This document shows positions 55,100 through 64,000 of a stretch of DNA of 64,000 bases, piece after piece; the stretch's first letter is position 1; every line of letters begins with the position of its first letter. The stretch comes from Fulvia fulva (lineage: Eukaryota; Ascomycota; Dothideomycetes; Mycosphaerellales; Mycosphaerellaceae): positions 4,154,001 to 4,218,000 of the forward strand of contig NC_063015.1 in assembly GCF_020509005.1 (NCBI RefSeq). Direction: 5' to 3'. The notes beneath the pieces are model-generated. The model did not search any database, was not told where the DNA came from, and saw only the letters and a program-made list of their open reading frames with translations. The translations under genes and the position numbers were made by a program.

Positions 55100-56400
55100 G
55101 CGGAGGTGCCTAGCTACATTAGGCAACTCCTAGGTAATAGTAGCCTAGGCTACGGCACTAACGGCGCCTACGGCCCTATAGGCGAAGCCCCCCTAAGACA
55201 ACTAGTAGCAACTTATAGAGGACGCAAAAAGTATAGAAACTAACGATTAGCTCCCTTACCGGTCTCTATAGGTAATGATCACTTAGCTACGTACGGCGCT
55301 TGTACTGTCGTATTACCGAGGGCAATAAGAAATAAGGACGACGTCCTAGGCGATTAGTAAGGCCACCCGGAATTAACACCCCTATAGCTAGGCATCGGTC
55401 GCGGCATCGATACTAGGCCCCCGCCTAACGTACGATGTAGTTACGATCCGCATTATAGTAAAGGAAGACTAGGCCGAAGTTACGAAGCTATCGAACAAGG
55501 AGCTCGCCTAACGAATTAACTAACTAGGGGTGGTCGTAGTGAACTAATAGTCTAACGGCACTCTATAGATCTATACTAGCTCTACTACTACTAGGAGGCA
55601 CCTAGAGGTATAGCTATAGTAGGCATCTAAGGTTGCGGCATTAGCGAAGGTCTTAACGAAACAATTTACGATCCTAGTCTACGACATGCCTAAGGAGTTT
55701 GACCTAACTAACTAGGGTTACCTACGCGCTCTCTAAGAGGACAACCCGGTCACTCTTAACTCTCCAATCCAGAAGGCGACTTAGCTCTATAGGAAATGGC
55801 TAGAAGGCAAGAAGGCCTCGGCGCTAATAGTATAGCTATAAGACGCGAAAGCGGCGGATCTAGCGATAGAACAAGGCCTAGTCTAGCAATATAGCCTTAA
55901 GATAGTAGAAAAGCACTCCTTATCCTTTCGTGTCCTCTAATGCTTCAAATGCTAACAGTATAGACACTAAACCTACACCTATATAAACAAGTAGGCCTGC
56001 TCGAACTATATAGGAGACTATATGTCTAGGGACTATACATCGACTACGAGACGGTACGCGAACTATCCGGGGCACTACCTATCGTATAGTACGGAATGCC
56101 TATAGCGGAAACTAGCGAAAAACAAGGCAATTACAAATAGAACCGTCGCCCTAAGATTCTACGGCGACCGTAAGGCTAGCCTATACCGGAACTAACTAGC
56201 GGCGGTCGGGCATAAGCGCCCTAGGGCCGAGAACGATATAAAGGATACGTAACCTAGGGCGTACGGGAGGCCACGTGCTCTACTAGCTACGGCGAGGGAA
56301 TCTAACTAGGCCCGGCTCCCCTTTAGTACATAGCCGATAGGCGTAGACTAGGACGTATAGGGTAGTAGGACATAGGACGATATAGAGGAAATGATTGTCG
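55100..56400 (+). pseudogene. LINE C4 ORF1 remnant
   Basis: It matches C3 ORF1 (47190-48400). Some knuckle residues destroyed in C3 survive here, such as a TGC near 55998 and a CAC-derived codon near 55978. Frame stops of RIP type remain. Confidence 0.8.
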
Positions 56401-56421
56401 ATACCGATAACTAGCCTCGAC

Positions 56422-58151
56422 ACGCTTAGCATCATCTAGTATAACGTTAACTATAGCAAGGATATAGTCTAGAACCATTTCCTACACGAGGCGGACCCGC
56501 GCGTCTACTACGTCCTTATAATCTAGGAGCTATAGATTAACCCGCACTATAAGAGACTAACGACCTACAAGTCACTAGGCTATACGACATGCCTACGAGG
56601 CGACGGCAGACCCCGCACGTGCTTCTATGTTAGCAAGGACATACTAGAATCCGACTGGGAGGTAGTATACTACGTAGACGAAGAAGGCGGGGGCGATATT
56701 ACCTCCCTCTACGTAGGTAGCACCTAGATACACAACCGATATATATAACCGCTAGCCTCGAGGTCTAGCCGCGACCTAGGGGTCTATAGACACCTAGACA
56801 GTGCGCTTAAGAGACAAGGGTGCTACATCGTAGTAGGAGACTTTAATATACACTACCCTTCCTAGGAAAGCCTTATATAGCCGCACCCTATAGCCGACGA
56901 AGTACTCGACTTAATAGCGAGTAACGTAATTGCCCTTAATACTCCGAAGGACCTAGGTACCTAGAAGAGAGGGGGACTCTAAGGCACGATCGACCTCTCC
57001 TAGATCTTAGATAGCTACTACTATACGGTAACCTACTATAGGATCGAACATAAACTCGAGGCGTCGTCAGACTACATGCTAGTCAGGACCTCTATTACGA
57101 TATAGATATAACGTACACTAGCGGGAACCCCTAAGCTAAACTAGGGAAAGGCCTACTAGGCCAACATCTAGGCGTACCTCGATGACTCTAAGAGGCTAGT
57201 CCAGATCGCGTAGTAGCAATATAATAGTAAAGACGAGATAGACGAAGTAGTCTAGGGGTTAATAGACGAAATAAGAAAAGCGACCTCACTTCACGTTCCG
57301 CTTACCTAACTAACGACATAGTCTAAACTATACTAGACGCCGGAGTACACTACGGTAGTAAGAGAAGCAAGGAGAGCCCGCCGGGTATAGACGAGTAGCT
57401 ATAGCGAGGAGGCCTAGAACGTATATAGGGAGGTATACTAATAGAAGAAAGCTATAATACGGAGGGAGAAAGCAGTCGGCTAGAGGGCTATAGTAGAAGA
57501 AATTGCCGGCAAGCTAGAGAGGATATAGAAGCTAGCGAAATGGGCCCGATAGGACCCTACACAGGGCCCCTCCTTCTCTATCCTAGCGCTATAATCGCCT
57601 AGTAGCCCGGTTAGCGACCCCGAGGCTAAGGCGCGTCTACTAGCTAGCAAGTTCTTCCCGCCCCTAGTCGAGGCTAATCTAAGCGATATAAATAGCTCTA
57701 CTCCCCTAGCCCCTAGTATCGCGGTCTAATAGGAGGTGTCCGAGGGAGAAGTTGCCGCTATACTAAGGAAGTTACCGGTAAAGAAAGCCCCGGGGCCGGA
57801 TAGGATCCTAAACGAGCTACTAAAGAAGTGTAGAGATCAACTAGCCCTAGTAGTTGTAGCGATCTTTAACGCCTACCTATAGACCGGGTACTACCCGATA
57901 GCTTTTAAACAATCGACGATAGTGGTCCTACGTAAGCCGTAGAAGGAAGACTATACGTAGGTAAAGTCGTACCGCCTAATTACGCTCCTTAACACTCTTA
58001 GGAAGGCGCTTAAGAAGCTAGTTATAACGAGACTCTCCGAGGCGGTAGAGGAATACTCCCTACTCCCGGACACCTAGATAGGTACGCGCCTATAGCGATC
58101 GACGCTATCCGCGATAGAACTTATCACCTCTTAGGTAAAGGCTATCTAGTA
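56422..58151 (+). pseudogene. LINE C4 ORF2 remnant, first part
   Basis: Endonuclease and RT N-terminus, aligned with C3 48413-50146. The first codon is ACG where C3 has ATG. It is cut at the 5-bp K2 target TAGTA (58147-58151) just before the catalytic RT motif, and continues at 63696 with KNRDKVASLLSLDISG. Confidence 0.85.
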
Positions 58152-58386
58152 TGTTAAACAGGTACGAGTTACGTAGCAGTGGAAGACGGCGGATCACACA
58201 AAAGACGAAGAAGGACCCAATGGGATAGCGTGTATCTACATACAGTATCGCCGGTGTTGGTGTAGGTAGATGCTAGGTGTCCGGATGTTTGCCAGCCTAT
58301 AGGGGCTGGCAAACCCTAGTCACGTGATCTATCACATGACACACCCACACCTACATGCTTGTCCTGCGGCCTGTATGTTCTCAACA
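58152..58386 (-). repeat. 3' LTR of K2
   Basis: 235 bp with TGTT...AACA ends. Compared with 63456-63690 it differs at 58171 and 58173, where TTGCGCAG became TTACGTAG: TpG to TpA and CpA to TpA. It contains a 28-base hairpin (58287-58314) and a second imperfect one (58319-58340). Confidence 0.97.
58287..58340. promoter_or_regulatory. Two adjacent stem-loops with a CACGTG core in the K2 LTR
   Basis: GTTTGCCAGCC and GGCTGGCAAAC form perfect 11-base arms around a 6-base loop (58287-58314). Five bases on, GTCACGTGAT and ATCACATGAC pair with one mismatch around CT (58319-58340). CACGTG is the palindromic E-box bound by bHLH factors. The other LTR repeats both at 63591-63618 and 63623-63644. Confidence 0.6.
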
Positions 58387-58395
58387 CTCCCACTC
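58387..58395 (-). other. K2 polypurine tract
   Basis: On the minus strand GAGTGGGAG directly precedes the 3' LTR start TGTTGAG. This is the usual position of the plus-strand primer. Confidence 0.65.
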
Positions 58396-58421
58396 AGGCC
58401 ACATGGTCTCCTACAATCCCT

Positions 58422-61400
58422 TTACGCAAGCTGGAGCTGCCTTACAAAGTTTTGGAACTGCTGGCCATTGAGGGGCTTTGTTAACCCATCAGCAGCCATG
58501 TCCTTTGTATGGCAGTAGTCCACTGCAATCTTCTTCTGCCACCAGAGATGTCTGACATAGTTATATGCAACATCAATATGCTTTGACCTTTCATGCACAT
58601 GGGCATCTTTGACAAGTGTCAAAGCGGCTTGGTTGTCACCCATGAGCTTGACTGGCCTTAGCTCGTCAACAGTGCCCTTGCTTGCCCTTACACTCGGCTG
58701 GAAAGAGCTCTTTCCTACCAGTTCTGGGCACCCCATTTCCCTGAGGACAGCAGCAAGAAATTGTGACTGCTTTGCGGCTGCGTTCATAGCCATGAACTCA
58801 GCTTCCATTGTTGATGTTGCAACAGACTTCTGCTTCCTACTCATCCAGGACACAGGTGATCCACAAAGGAACCACACGTATCCCAGAATTGAGACTCTAT
58901 CCACTTTGTCCATAGCGTAGTCAGAGTCCGAGTATCCCTGGAGATTGCCCCCTCCCTTTCTATACATAAGACCTAGGTCTGGGTACGACCGCAGGTATCG
59001 GGAGAGCTTCTTCAAAGCCTTCATATGCTGCTGCGAGGGATCAGCAACAAATGAGCTAATTCTTCCAAGGGGGAATGCTAAGTCTGGCCTTGTCATTGTC
59101 ATTGGCCACATCCAGGTACCATTGTGGCTCTGGTAATCCTGTTTGTTGCACCTCTCATCCATAGGTGCCGTAGGCACTAAATGCTCGTAGCTCTCCATAG
59201 GTGAGTGGGTTGGCGTAGCCTTCTCTCTAGCCATGTTCATCTTGGCTAAGTTAGCGTGGACATAGTGTCCTTGATCAAGCTTCAAAGTGCCTTGGGACCT
59301 GTCTCTTGTAATCCTCATTCCAAGGATCTTCGTAGGTTCACCAAGATCTTTAATCTTAAACACTTTTCCAAGCTCAGCCTTAAACCACTGAACATCTGAC
59401 AGCTTCGGAGCTGCAATGGGTATGTCATCCACATGGGTAAGGACCATAAGGTCTCTATCCGTATGGATAAGTAGGCATGGATCTACCTGGGACTGGGTAA
59501 ATCCAATCTTCTCTAGCTTCGCAACACAGAGCTTGTTCCAGTCTCTAGCTGCTTGCTTAAGCCCATAAAGGCTTCGTAGGACCTTGAACACCATGTTTGG
59601 AGGTGCTTCAACTCCTGGGGGTGGGATCATATAGATGTCTTCAAGAAGGCTGCTTTGGGTAAAAGCATTATTCACATCCACTAGGTGCATCTCGAGATCT
59701 CTCTCACATACTACTGCCATGAATACTCGGAGAGTATCATGTCTAACAGTAGGTGCAAAGGTCTCTTCGAAGTCAACCCCATATTTCTGTGAAAACCCTC
59801 TTGCAACTAGTCTTGCCTTGAACTTCTCAATGGCTCCACTAATCATTCTTTTCACATCAAAGACCCACCTAGAAGTAATTAGATTCGCACCCTTTGGCGG
59901 TACAACTGCTTCCCAGGTGTTGTTGCTTGCTAAGGCAATAAGTTCGTTCTCGATTGCCTCTCTCCACATATGTCCCCATTCGGGGTCTCCTACGGCTGCC
60001 TTATAGGACTTTGGGATTGGCACTTCCTGCTGATAGGCTATGGCCTGCCCAACAGCAGCAAATGCATGTTCTTCCACGTCGTTCAGAATCTCCTCTACCC
60101 AGCTCATTGTAGGGTCTAGATGGAACATCTGGGCGATAAGAGCCTTATGGTGTTTAGCCTCATGCTCTTCAGAGTTATCATCTCCGTCCCCCCTTGACCT
60201 CTTGTTGCCTGCAACCTGAGGTGGCGCTGGGTGTTCGGATGGGTCGAACTGAACGACATCTTCTTTTTCTTTCATTGGAGTACCCTGATCTCCAAACTTC
60301 TGGTATTCCCCAATGTCCTTTGGGGGAGGGGGAAGTTGCACAAACAGCGGTTGCTGTGGTGTTGATGACTTGGGTAGGTTCTGTATAGATCCACCGTTAT
60401 CGGCCTTCGACAGTGTTGAAACCGCCTCAATATTTTCTCCTGGCCTTCGTAACGGTGTCTCTGATAATCCCCTATCGGAAAATTTCGCCCCAAAGGGCTT
60501 CCTCCCAACAGGATTGCGCTGTGGCGCTCGACTCGGCTGGTTAGTGAAGGTGATACCAAGATCCATATCTCCCCCCTTCTCATTCTCAAACCAGTCGACG
60601 TGACTATGCGCTTTTATTGCTTTCATGTCGGGATCCCAGAACAGCCATTGTTTTGTGGTGTTTTCTGAGTAGCCCACAAACACGGCTTCTTTTCCTCGGT
60701 TCATCAACTTGTCTCTCCTCAAGCCTTGAGGTTGGGCTCTTGGGTCTACATAGACCACAGCTTTGCATCCCCAGACGCGGAAATGGTCGACTGACGGTAC
60801 TTGGCCAGTAAAGGCTTCTTCTGGTGAAAGAGCAATACCATCAATGATCGGACCATTAGGCAGTCTGTTTCTGATCACAGTCTGTGCTTGCAAAGCTTCT
60901 GGCCAGAACTCAACTGGCATGCCAGAGTCTTCAAGCATAGCCCGGACTGTGTTCTCAGAGGCTTGAATTGACCTTTCCACAGGTCCATTTTGAAGAGAGT
61001 TGTAGGCATCAGTTGTGTCCATCTGAGTGCCAAACTCCTTCTCCCACTCTTTTAGCAAGGCGAGAATTTCCTTTGCACCATCACTGCGGATCGCAGACAG
61101 AAAGCACCTTGACTGCCGTTCTGCCTGGACCTTCCAATCCCGTAGGGCTGCAGGAGCGTCGCTCCTGGCCTTCAAAGGGATTACCCACTTCTTCCTAGAG
61201 AAGTTGTCTACAATCTCAAGCCAATATTTGTATCCTAGCCTAGAGACTGCGCCCTGAAAAGGCCCACAGATGTCAATGGAGATGAGGGCCAGCCTCTCCC
61301 CTTTCCTCTCTGTGGCAGGTCCTTTGAACTTCCTCATGTTTGCAAGGGAGCAGACCTTGCAATTCTGGTGTTCAGAAGGAACAGGAATGGGATCTTTCTT

Positions 61401-63122
61401 GTCAGTGACTCTATGCAGGTTTCTTAGCAGTCCCTTGCCAAGGTGTGCACATCTTCTATGCCATAGCTCCCACTGATCTTCGGACTCAGTGTTAGCCATA
61501 GCGGTACCGTCACGTTCTTGAGAGAGTATGCCAGCATGCTGTGGCTCAAGAATTTCCGAGATCGAGTGGATAAACGGTACTCCTCCTCGAAGTTTGGTCT
61601 GGACAACGGGTTTACCAGACAAGGATTTTAGGGTGAAACTGGGTGGTTGGACAGCAAACTGTTGGCTGAACTGATTCCACGAAACAAGACTAACTCCAAG
61701 GCCAGGAACAAACAGGACATTTTCTAAGACAATTTGCTTTCCAGAAGGACCACCCATTACTGCACTTCCCATATGTGTAGCTTGTAGATAGCCACCCCCA
61801 ACCTTGATCCACTTCCTCTTTTGAAGAGGCTTCAGTGTCCTGAATAGTGAATCTTGGTCAGTCATATGTGATGATGCACAAGAGTCAAGCAACCACTCGG
61901 ACGAGGGGTACTTGCCTTTGGCTTCCACAGTGGAATGGGCAACCTCATCAACATCATCATCTTCTGATGGTATCTCAGGGTCTGATGCGTCTTCCTGGGT
62001 CGCATGGGCCCTTGCAGGCTTACTAGAGGAGGCCTTTGGCTTGCGGCTCTCCTTCATCTGCTTTGCAAGGTCCGTCATCACCTTGAGGACATCACGAAGG
62101 TTTGGTGATGATGACCTCCTACGAGGTGGTGACGGTTGTCTCTTAGCAGGGTAGGTAACCCTAGCTAGTTTGTCCTTGTTCCTAACAGCCTGCTGAGCTG
62201 CAGAAAGGTGTGGGCACTTGCTCATAAAATGGTCACCACCGCAGAGATGGCACGTGAGCTTGCCCTGGAAACCCTTCTTAGCAAACATGGCTGTCCCTTG
62301 ATGAATCATTGATTCTTGCTTCTCCCTAAGAATTGCAAGAATGTCTTGTGGAGAGAGATTCACCTGGGCATCAATTGCATCGCGAATTGAGCCAAATGAG
62401 TCTGGCAGAGCTGCTAAGAGTTGCTGGATCTTTCTGTCCTCAGTCTTGATGTCTTGGAACTGAGGCGAGATTGAAACAGCCCTCCTTGCAATTGAGCTAA
62501 GCTCCTGCCAGGCATCATCTATAGACTGGTCTTCTGTCATCACGAAATTGGTGTATTGCTGAAGCAAACTTCTTCCAGTAGCGAGAAGTCTTCTCTTATA
62601 TTTAGCTTCAGCCCATTCCCACAACTCCTTCGCATGCCGGATCTCGTATGTCATCTCTTGGTCATCTGTCGACAGACAGATGTACATCTCATACAGGGCC
62701 GTTGCATTGTGCCGTCTGTACGATGCCTTCCTTATCGCTTGATCCAAAGGAAGGGATGACTCCGATGATGCAGAGGGTGTCGCTATAGATGGGGTTGCAG
62801 CGGGAATGTCCGTGATGATGTCTTCGAGGACCCAGTCAACCTGCTTTGATACCAGGTGTATTCTCATCAGCTTGAACCATGTTTCGTGGTTCTCTCTTGT
62901 CAGAAGAGGTGCTGCTCTCTTTCTTATGAACCCAGTCTCGTTCTCCATTTTTTGTAAGTTGAGGGACAGGTTGGCTGCCCTCAGGTAAAAGGATGTATTC
63001 GGTCGTACGCGATCGGATCGAAATGGGATAAACCGAACGCGAGGTTGATAGCGGAGAGGATGGCTATCCGCCGGGAAGAGGAGGAAAGTCGGTCGGTAAG
63101 GATCGTGTTGGTGCTGAGACAC
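58422..63122 (-). CDS. K2 gag-pol polyprotein (copia type)
   Basis: 1566 codons, uninterrupted. The first ATG is at 63122; a start at Met59 (62948), before ENETGFIRKRAAPLL, is more likely because the upstream 58 residues look like translated leader. Order: gag (about 59-290) with zinc knuckle CHLCGGDHFMSKC (291-303); protease LLDSCASSHMT (catalytic Asp413, Cys415 where Gly or Thr is usual); integrase zinc finger His555, His560, Cys588, Cys591; integrase catalytic Asp617, Asp681, Glu716; a Pro-rich linker (about 860-990); RT with Asp1149 and THVDDI (Asp1232, Asp1233; His replaces the usual Tyr); RNase H with Asp1399, Glu1440, Asp1496. All catalytic residues are present. No frameshift separates gag and pol. 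Confidence 0.96.
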   Translation of the reverse strand: MSQHQHDPYRPTFLLFPADSHPLRYQPRVRFIPFRSDRVRPNTSFYLRAANLSLNLQKMENETGFIRKRAAPLLTRENHETWFKLMRIHLVSKQVDWVLEDIITDIPAATPSIATPSASSESSLPLDQAIRKASYRRHNATALYEMYICLSTDDQEMTYEIRHAKELWEWAEAKYKRRLLATGRSLLQQYTNFVMTEDQSIDDAWQELSSIARRAVSISPQFQDIKTEDRKIQQLLAALPDSFGSIRDAIDAQVNLSPQDILAILREKQESMIHQGTAMFAKKGFQGKLTCHLCGGDHFMSKCPHLSAAQQAVRNKDKLARVTYPAKRQPSPPRRRSSSPNLRDVLKVMTDLAKQMKESRKPKASSSKPARAHATQEDASDPEIPSEDDDVDEVAHSTVEAKGKYPSSEWLLDSCASSHMTDQDSLFRTLKPLQKRKWIKVGGGYLQATHMGSAVMGGPSGKQIVLENVLFVPGLGVSLVSWNQFSQQFAVQPPSFTLKSLSGKPVVQTKLRGGVPFIHSISEILEPQHAGILSQERDGTAMANTESEDQWELWHRRCAHLGKGLLRNLHRVTDKKDPIPVPSEHQNCKVCSLANMRKFKGPATERKGERLALISIDICGPFQGAVSRLGYKYWLEIVDNFSRKKWVIPLKARSDAPAALRDWKVQAERQSRCFLSAIRSDGAKEILALLKEWEKEFGTQMDTTDAYNSLQNGPVERSIQASENTVRAMLEDSGMPVEFWPEALQAQTVIRNRLPNGPIIDGIALSPEEAFTGQVPSVDHFRVWGCKAVVYVDPRAQPQGLRRDKLMNRGKEAVFVGYSENTTKQWLFWDPDMKAIKAHSHVDWFENEKGGDMDLGITFTNQPSRAPQRNPVGRKPFGAKFSDRGLSETPLRRPGENIEAVSTLSKADNGGSIQNLPKSSTPQQPLFVQLPPPPKDIGEYQKFGDQGTPMKEKEDVVQFDPSEHPAPPQVAGNKRSRGDGDDNSEEHEAKHHKALIAQMFHLDPTMSWVEEILNDVEEHAFAAVGQAIAYQQEVPIPKSYKAAVGDPEWGHMWREAIENELIALASNNTWEAVVPPKGANLITSRWVFDVKRMISGAIEKFKARLVARGFSQKYGVDFEETFAPTVRHDTLRVFMAVVCERDLEMHLVDVNNAFTQSSLLEDIYMIPPPGVEAPPNMVFKVLRSLYGLKQAARDWNKLCVAKLEKIGFTQSQVDPCLLIHTDRDLMVLTHVDDIPIAAPKLSDVQWFKAELGKVFKIKDLGEPTKILGMRITRDRSQGTLKLDQGHYVHANLAKMNMAREKATPTHSPMESYEHLVPTAPMDERCNKQDYQSHNGTWMWPMTMTRPDLAFPLGRISSFVADPSQQHMKALKKLSRYLRSYPDLGLMYRKGGGNLQGYSDSDYAMDKVDRVSILGYVWFLCGSPVSWMSRKQKSVATSTMEAEFMAMNAAAKQSQFLAAVLREMGCPELVGKSSFQPSVRASKGTVDELRPVKLMGDNQAALTLVKDAHVHERSKHIDVAYNYVRHLWWQKKIAVDYCHTKDMAADGLTKPLNGQQFQNFVRQLQLA

Positions 63123-63440
63123 TGTAGCGTAACTCTCTCAGCAGAGGGGGTTTCTGAGACACTGCGGCTCTCTCAGAATGAACAGTTAGTCGATGCGAAC
63201 GCGATGTCCGGAGAGCGACTCTTCTCAGTAAGCTCGCCCACTTGTCTGAGGTATTGGCACAGGCTCCCTGACTCGGAGTCTGACAGTGCCTCACTAGGCT
63301 CTTTCACGTCTTATATGCACCTACAGCGCGGCTGTAGCTTCCTGTGCAAGGCGGGTGCGGCCTCCAGTCTGCCTTCCTTTTGTTCTGAAGAGGAATAACT
63401 CCAATACGACTTTGTCGAGGGTGAAACACCGAGTTGCTAA

Positions 63441-63455
63441 CCCGGGCTCATAACC
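63441..63455 (-). other. K2 primer-binding site (half initiator tRNA-Met)
   Basis: On the minus strand GGTTATGAGCCCGGG follows the 5' LTR with no gap. The plus strand reads CCCGGGCTCATAACC, the left arm and loop of an initiator tRNA-Met anticodon stem with anticodon CAT. Priming from the middle of the tRNA is known for Drosophila copia and yeast Ty5. Confidence 0.75.
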
Positions 63456-63690
63456 TGTTAAACAGGTACGAGTTGCGCAGCAGTGGAAGACGGCGGATCA
63501 CACAAAAGACGAAGAAGGACCCAATGGGATAGCGTGTATCTACATACAGTATCGCCGGTGTTGGTGTAGGTAGATGCTAGGTGTCCGGATGTTTGCCAGC
63601 CTATAGGGGCTGGCAAACCCTAGTCACGTGATCTATCACATGACACACCCACACCTACATGCTTGTCCTGCGGCCTGTATGTTCTCAACA
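63456..63690 (-). repeat. 5' LTR of K2
   Basis: 235 bp, the unmodified partner of 58152-58386, followed by the TAGTA duplication at 63691-63695. Confidence 0.97.
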
Positions 63691-63695
63691 TAGTA

Positions 63696-64000
63696 TAAGA
63701 ATAGGGACAAGGTGGCTTCCTTACTTAGCCTAGACATATCGGGAGCCTTCGACTACGTGTTATACCCGCGGCTACTCTATATCCTAAGGTCGAAAGGACT
63801 CCCTAAGTGGCTTATTAACTTCGTACGGTCCTACCTCTAAAACCGTAGTACGTCGATCCTAGTCGGCTAGTATAGAAGCCTATTTCAAGTAGTCTATACT
63901 AGAATCCCGTAAGGCTTAACGCTAGTACCTATTCTGTTCCTCTTCTTTATAGCGACGCTACTCCTAGCCCTAGAATCCTAGAACACCGCTACGAGCGGCT
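63696..64000 (+). pseudogene. LINE C4 ORF2 remnant, continuing RT
   Basis: The frame resumes after K2 and shows LLSLDISGAFDYV near 63720-63760 and RIPQGLTLVPILF near 63900-63940. It runs to the window end before the FVDD motif. Confidence 0.85.

Larger units (their letters stand above)
58152..63690 (-). mobile_element. K2: intact copia retrotransposon
   Basis: A 5539-bp element on the minus strand with 235-bp LTRs (58152-58386 and 63456-63690) and TAGTA target duplication (58147-58151 and 63691-63695). It has a primer site for half initiator tRNA-Met, a leader of about 0.5 kb, one gag-pol frame of 1566 codons and a short polypurine tract. The LTRs differ at only two positions, both of RIP type, so it is young. 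It is the youngest complete LTR element here and potentially active. Confidence 0.97.
54910..64000 (+). mobile_element. LINE C4: family C LINE split by copia K2, runs off the window
   Basis: Plus strand. The first part (about 54910-58151) carries a private leader, ORF1 and the ORF2 endonuclease with part of RT. The second (63696-64000) continues the RT after K2. It is nearly identical to C3 with scattered transitions. CpA is kept at more positions than in C3, so it is slightly less RIP-damaged. Confidence 0.92.

Noticed and set aside
60313..60603. Plus-strand frames over the K2 gag-pol gene
   Set aside because: All are antisense to an intact 1566-codon frame with complete catalytic motifs.

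Overview
The window is one block of nested transposable elements from a filamentous ascomycete (Pezizomycotina). I found no host gene, tRNA or rRNA. Long stretches have almost no CpA or TpG dinucleotides, and TAG codons stand where both Gln (CAG) and Trp (TGG) codons are expected. That is the signature of repeat-induced point mutation (RIP), here close to saturation. The element types (chromodomain Ty3/gypsy elements, copia elements, LINEs without RNase H, a Fot1/pogo-like DNA element) also fit this group. No species can be named from the sequence.

Layout. The oldest layer seen is a RIP-damaged LINE of family B (722-737 plus 30429-32332). Its endonuclease region holds two LTR elements 16 bp apart: G0 (only the 3' end is present, 1-721, little RIP) and G1 (738-30423, target duplication TAGAG). 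G1 is a Ty3/gypsy chromovirus of about 7.5 kb stretched to 29.7 kb by insertions. These are gypsy G2 (4589-11757), the well preserved LINE A (11767-16661) at the edge of G2, and a family C LINE unit (17211-27315). The family C unit itself contains a small family C fragment in its tail, a 3.0 kb chimeric retroelement (21538-24537) and a Fot1-like element (25070-26935). Once insertions and target duplications are removed, the G1 reverse transcriptase frame reads straight through.

To the right, LINE B is cut by a RIP-damaged copia element K1 (32333-45045). K1 carries LINE C2 (34809-42649), which carries LINE B2 (38683-41534). K1 is then cut by G3, a minus-strand relative of G2 (45046 onward). 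G3 holds LINE C3 (46896-51883) and LINE C4 (54910 to the window end). C4 holds an intact, nearly un-RIPped copia element K2 (58152-63690) with a 1566-codon gag-pol frame.

Four insertions escaped heavy RIP: G0, LINE A, the chimera and K2. Each sits in or beside heavily mutated DNA, so transposition continued after most RIP here, or these copies were never duplicated through a sexual cycle. The most interesting item is the chimera. About 1.08 kb of unrelated, apparently non-coding sequence with 23-nt spaced motifs is joined to the 3' part of a family B LINE and bounded by one 14-bp target duplication. It is built like the MINE (WEIRD plus truncated LINE) elements of Magnaporthe.
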